Source: CAZYAK01 sp964645935 (GTDB taxonomy: Bacteria; Patescibacteriota; Gracilibacteria; Peribacterales; Peribacteraceae). From it: a DNA stretch of 5,535 nucleotides. This document shows, in pieces, positions 2,557 to 5,535 of this stretch. The notes under the pieces are model-generated. The model ran no database searches. It was not told the origin of the DNA and worked only from the letters and a program-made list of their open reading frames with translations. The stretch's first letter is position 1, and each line of letters starts with the position of its first letter. Location: assembly GCA_964645935.1 (NCBI GenBank), contig CAZYAK010000083.1, positions 1-5,535 of the forward strand. The letters are read 5' to 3'. Position numbers and translations under genes: made by a program.

Positions 2557-5535
2557 TTAGGGCTGCGGCTCGGCGGGTGGTGGCGGTGGGGGGAGATCCT
2601 CCGGCGTGATGAGCGGTCCCGTCTCATCCGCGGGGGGAGGTTCGGGCGTTGGCTCGGGTTCTGAGTCCGGATCGGACTGAGGCTCCTCGTCTGCGTCTGG
2701 CGGAGGCGGCTCCTCGGCGGGTGGGACGGGATCAGGTTCAGGCTCTGGCTCTGGACCAGGCGGCGTCTCCTCCGGCGGGATGGGCTCGGGATCGGGCGGA
2801 GTCTCGGGGGGTGTTACCGAGCCTGAGGAGGTGGGCGGATCCACGGGGAGCTCCGTCTCTGCCTCACCCGGCTGTACCACGGGTTCATACCCCTCCGGGA
2901 GGATCAAGAGCGCGGGCGTCACGGCGGTGTTCCAGGTAAAGGAGATACCCAGATCTGGATGCTCCCACACGTTGCCGTCGTGGTAACGAGAGCAGTTCAC
3001 CGGTTGGCCAGATGCATCAAGGGGAGGCACGTTCCGGATGCAGCCGTTCCAGGCGGGGTTGGAGGAGACGGGCACGCCGGCGGCGTCCACGGGGAAGGCG
3101 CGCGGAGTCGTGCTGCCGCTGCCCGTGGCCACCAGCGCCCCCGTTCCGCCCAGGGTGCCCAGAGCGTGCCACGAGAAGGTGATGGCCCGTTCGGCGGGAT
3201 CCTTGAGCTCAAGCGTGAAGCCTGTGGCGGACTGCGTACTCAGCCTCCAGGCGGCGAAGTCGTCGGAGGACGCGGTCACCACGGGGCGCATCGCGAACGG
3301 CGGATCAAAGGTGACGGTGGCGGAAGTGCCGCTCTGCGGGATAGTGACGAAGCCCGCCTGGCGGCTGGACACCGAGAGCGTGCCGCGCACTTCTACGTCG
3401 TCGAGGAACACAGCCAGGCCCTCGATGGTGACCGGACCGAGTACGCGCAGCGCTCCCCGCACCGTGAGGGCGGATACGTCCAGCAGCGATCCGCTGGAGA
3501 GCACCAGGCTGGAGCCGCTGCGGCTGAGCGTGACACCCATGCCGCTCGCGTCCAGGAAGGTGAGCGGCCCGCCGAGTGTGGCGCCGGAGGATACCGTGAG
3601 TGCACGGCTCTCCAGGATGCCGTCCACCGTCATCACCCCAGGGATGAAGAGCTCGTGGGCCCTGAGCACGCCTTCCAGGTACAGGTCACCCGCGATACGG
3701 GCATCCGAGCCCACGGAGAGCGTGGAGTCCAGCGACAAGGTGGAGGCGACGAGGTCGGTGGGCACGAGGGCGCCGGAGAGAGTACCCGTGGAGCCGGTTC
3801 CCGTGCCCGTCAACGGCGGCAGGGTCGCGCCTGTGGTGGAACGCAGGGTCGCAACGGCCTGCTCCAGCGCGTGGAGGCGGGCGGCCACCCCGAGCTCGTC
3901 CAGCTGGTGGCCCACCTCCATGCTCACGCGGGTGCCGATCTCCAGGCCGATGAGCCCGGATCCCGTGAGGGCCGCGCCCGTGCCGGTGCCCACGAGCGAG
4001 CCGCTCTGCGTGGGCGCGGAGCCGATTCCATCCACGAGGTCCCCGAGGTACGCCTGCTTCACGAACACCGTCACGACGCCGTCGCCCGGCCCGCCGAAGC
4101 CCGTGAGCGCCTGGCCGATGACCGTGCCGGCATGCGTGGCCTTCATGGCGTAGCCGGGCTTGGAGGCGGAGGTGAGGTAGTCGCCGGGCTCGATGGGGCC
4201 GTTCTCGGTGGTGACCATGACGGGCACGCGTCCCGCGAGGGCCACGAACACCGCGCCTCCCGGACTCCCTGCCATATCGTCACCACCGATGAGGAGACCA
4301 GGTTTGGTGGAGATCACACCGAGCGTGCTCTTGTCGTAGGCCTTTGCGGTGCGCTTCACTCCGGCCGTGAGTGACGGATCGATACCCACCACCATACCCG
4401 GCACCACGCTTACGTCCTTGGTGGCGTAGGCCTCGGCAAGGTCGGAACCCACCGCCTTGAAGGCGATGACGGTGGAGCCGGAGAGCATCTGCACCGCGGT
4501 AGCGTTGGAAACGTTCTGCGCCCAGCGCTGGGCGCCAGAACCGGCGGTGCCGCCGTTGACGATGCTACCGAAGACTTCCACGTTCTGACGAAGGCCGTTG
4601 GCAGCGGTGCCCGCCGGGAGCGACACGCGGATGGGTTTGCCACAGAGGCTGGCGCCAGTGCCGACGACGGCGGCATCGATGTCCGAGACCTGGAAGCGGC
4701 AGTTGGCGCCCACTGGGGCAGTGACGGTGAAGCGGGCGCCCGGCGTGGCGCTGGTGGTGCGCATGATGTTGCTGAAGCGGAAGATCCACGTCTCACTGGC
4801 GCCCATCTGGAAGGTCTGGTCGGAGTCCTCCACCAGGGTGATAGAGCTTGTGACCGTCTGGGTAGCGGCCTTGCGCTTGATGACCATGCCGCCGCAGGAG
4901 ATGTTTCCGGCGCTGTCCGTGGTGAGGGTGGAGCAGGTCTTGAGGTTGCTGACCGTGAGCGACCGTCCGGACATCGAGCCGCCCACCTCGAGGGTGGCCG
5001 ACGGGTTCAGCTTGTTCATATTGATAGCGACGCGGTTCGACGTGATGTCCGTCCGGAGTAGCGGCACGGCGCCGGTACCGGAGACCATAAGGCGCGTGCC
5101 CGACATGGTGCCGAGCACGTTGAGGCGGACGGTCTCGCTTGTCGCGCCCTTGGTGATGACGAGCGCTCCCGTCATGGTGTCGCCGGATTTCCGGACGTAC
5201 CGCTTGTCGGTGGAGTCCTGGCTGAAGACGCCGGCCCCCGCGTTGTCCGTGCCACAGACCAGGTTGCCGTCTGCATCGGTATCGATGGTGTCGCAGCTCT
5301 TGAGGTTGGTGACGGTAAGGGAGGCACCCGAGAGGTTGGCCTTGGTGACGAGGTTGCCCTTGAAGAGACCCGTGGTCTGGACCGTAAGAGAGCCGGAGGA
5401 GGCCAAGAAGTCCTGGGCGCGGAGGATGCGACCCGAGGCGGTGCCGAGGATCTCCAGGAGCACGCCTGCATCCACGGCGACCGTGCCATTGCCGCTGCGG
5501 ATACCGAGAGCACCCGTCATGGTGTCCCCGGAGGT
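2557..5535 (-). CDS. Giant modular fibre-like surface protein (5' partial)
   Basis: The frame is open from the right edge to TAA at 2559-2557 (992 codons visible). An ATG at 5520 lies inside an SGDTMTGAL motif and is not the start. Numbering from that Met, the order is: two tandem modules (to 92, and 112-211), each running from SGDTMTGAL to a Cys-pair motif of the form LTVxNLKxCxT...GNxxCG; a beta domain, about 217-357 (QTVTSSITLVEDSDQTF...); a domain at about 359-493 with SDLAEAY, LGVISTKPG, GRVPVMV, ENGPIEPGDYLTS and GYAMKATHAGTVIGQAL; Gly/Thr linkers around a short coiled coil (about 533-560); a beta-strand repeat region, 594-718; a lectin/gp53-like domain, about 722-790 (AGFVTIPQSG...FSWHALG); a small C827/C843 region; and a Pro/acidic tail, 881-987. 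SGDTMTGAL repeats typify phage tail fibres, and the mix is familiar from large CPR surface proteins (from memory). The protein is probably extracellular and possibly adhesive. No C-terminal anchor is seen. Confidence 0.9.
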   Translation of the reverse strand, partial: TSGDTMTGALGIRSGNGTVAVDAGVLLEILGTASGRILRAQDFLASSGSLTVQTTGLFKGNLVTKANLSGASLTVTNLKSCDTIDTDADGNLVCGTDNAGAGVFSQDSTDKRYVRKSGDTMTGALVITKGATSETVRLNVLGTMSGTRLMVSGTGAVPLLRTDITSNRVAINMNKLNPSATLEVGGSMSGRSLTVSNLKTCSTLTTDSAGNISCGGMVIKRKAATQTVTSSITLVEDSDQTFQMGASETWIFRFSNIMRTTSATPGARFTVTAPVGANCRFQVSDIDAAVVGTGASLCGKPIRVSLPAGTAANGLRQNVEVFGSIVNGGTAGSGAQRWAQNVSNATAVQMLSGSTVIAFKAVGSDLAEAYATKDVSVVPGMVVGIDPSLTAGVKRTAKAYDKSTLGVISTKPGLLIGGDDMAGSPGGAVFVALAGRVPVMVTTENGPIEPGDYLTSASKPGYAMKATHAGTVIGQALTGFGGPGDGVVTVFVKQAYLGDLVDGIGSAPTQSGSLVGTGTGAALTGSGLIGLEIGTRVSMEVGHQLDELGVAARLHALEQAVATLRSTTGATLPPLTGTGTGSTGTLSGALVPTDLVASTLSLDSTLSVGSDARIAGDLYLEGVLRAHELFIPGVMTVDGILESRALTVSSGATLGGPLTFLDASGMGVTLSRSGSSLVLSSGSLLDVSALTVRGALRVLGPVTIEGLAVFLDDVEVRGTLSVSSRQAGFVTIPQSGTSATVTFDPPFAMRPVVTASSDDFAAWRLSTQSATGFTLELKDPAERAITFSWHALGTLGGTGALVATGSGSTTPRAFPVDAAGVPVSSNPAWNGCIRNVPPLDASGQPVNCSRYHDGNVWEHPDLGISFTWNTAVTPALLILPEGYEPVVQPGEAETELPVDPPTSSGSVTPPETPPDPEPIPPEETPPGPEPEPEPDPVPPAEEPPPPDADEEPQSDPDSEPEPTPEPPPADETGPLITPEDLPPPPPPAEPQP
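2560..2880 (-). repeat. Pro/Asp/Glu-rich low-complexity tail of the giant protein
   Basis: This stretch encodes the last 107 residues. By hand count 43 are proline and about 29 are Asp or Glu, with no Lys or Arg. It contains PEPEPEPDP and a final run of six prolines just before AEPQP. Such a tail should be extended, disordered and strongly negative. It carries no LPXTG motif, membrane helix or SLH domain. It could be a rigid stalk, a cell-wall-spanning segment, or a divalent-cation or surface-binding tail; the sequence does not decide between these. Confidence 0.85.
4888..5187 (-). repeat. Fibre module copy 2 (SGDTMTGAL ... CxT-GNxxCG)
   Basis: This 100-residue module starts with KSGDTMTGAL (motif at 5187-5161) and ends with LTVSNLKTCSTLTTDSAGN followed by ISCGG. 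Within it are short strand repeats of the type LxVxGxMSG (VLGTMSG, VGGSMSG). It is the downstream partner of the module at 5245-5532. The paired cysteines in the closing motif could form a local disulfide. Confidence 0.75.
5245..5532 (-). repeat. Fibre module copy 1 (SGDTMTGAL ... CxT-GNxxCG)
   Basis: This 96-residue module starts with SGDTMTGAL at 5532-5506 and ends with LTVTNLKSCDTIDTDADGN followed by LVCGTD. Its opening 27 bases differ from those of copy 2 at only three positions (two are third-codon positions of GCN/GGN codons, and none changes the amino acid). The 27-bp match begins 345 bp (115 codons) upstream of the second one. Further copies may lie beyond the right edge. Confidence 0.75.

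Noticed and set aside
2546..2560. TGA read as glycine or tryptophan (recoded CPR code), extending the secreted protein to TAG at 2558-2560
   Set aside because: It would add only a few residues (an Ala-Gly-Cys end). Long frames elsewhere in the window contain no in-frame TGA, so the standard code explains the data.
1444..2664. 406-codon plus-strand frame across the intergenic region and the secreted-protein gene
   Set aside because: Its product is Arg/His-rich with no domain. The overlapping frame from 1739 has a signal peptide and a coherent beta protein, so this is a GC-driven shadow.
2959..4374. 471- and 371-codon plus-strand frames antisense to the giant gene
   Set aside because: They have an Arg/Gly/Ala/His- or Ser/Pro-rich shadow composition and no recognisable motif, opposite a minus frame with clear domains.
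5518..5520. ATG at 5520 as the start of the giant gene
   Set aside because: The frame stays open to the window edge, and the five preceding codons (TSGDT) complete an SGDTMTGAL motif, so the Met is internal.

Overview
This is a GC-rich window whose confidently called genes all encode secreted or surface-exposed proteins. I recognise no housekeeping gene, RNA gene, insertion sequence or CRISPR array. Three features suggest a Candidate Phyla Radiation (Patescibacteria) genome, perhaps a GC-rich Peregrinibacteria/Peribacteria-like lineage. The first is the plus-strand protein with paired 'SNY...' strands ending in 'YTLNAGYRQ'. The second is the large fibre-like protein with 'SGDTMTGAL' and 'SDLAEAY...LGVISTKPG' modules. 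The third is the SLH protein with a C-terminal membrane anchor. This assignment rests on remembered family resemblance, not a search. TGA and TAA both act as stops, and the long frames contain no internal TGA, which fits the standard bacterial code.

Layout from left to right. (1) Positions 1-69, plus strand: a short 3' end of a gene entering from the left, supported only by codon-position composition. (2) Positions 1535 to 1, minus strand: a long gene running off the left edge. It encodes a signal peptide, an Ig-like beta domain, three S-layer homology (SLH) domains, a transmembrane helix and an Arg/Ser-rich tail. (3) Positions 1536-1738: a 203-bp divergent intergenic region with an extended -10 promoter for the SLH gene, a strong bulged inverted repeat, and a candidate leaderless promoter for the plus-strand gene. 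(4) Positions 1739-2548, plus strand: a 269-residue secreted beta-rich protein with four cysteines. (5) An 8-bp convergent gap. (6) Positions 5535 to 2557, minus strand: the 3' part (at least 992 codons) of a giant modular, phage-tail-fibre-like surface protein. It ends in a long Pro/Asp/Glu-rich tail, and its N-terminus lies beyond the right edge.

Taken together the region looks like a cell-surface locus. An SLH/membrane-anchored protein and a small exported protein are transcribed divergently from a shared control region. A giant fibre-like protein, with trimeric-fibre-type repeats, a candidate self-processing or chaperone domain and a lectin-like domain, converges on the small one. A shared role in attachment to other cells or surfaces is inferred from the architectures and is not shown directly.
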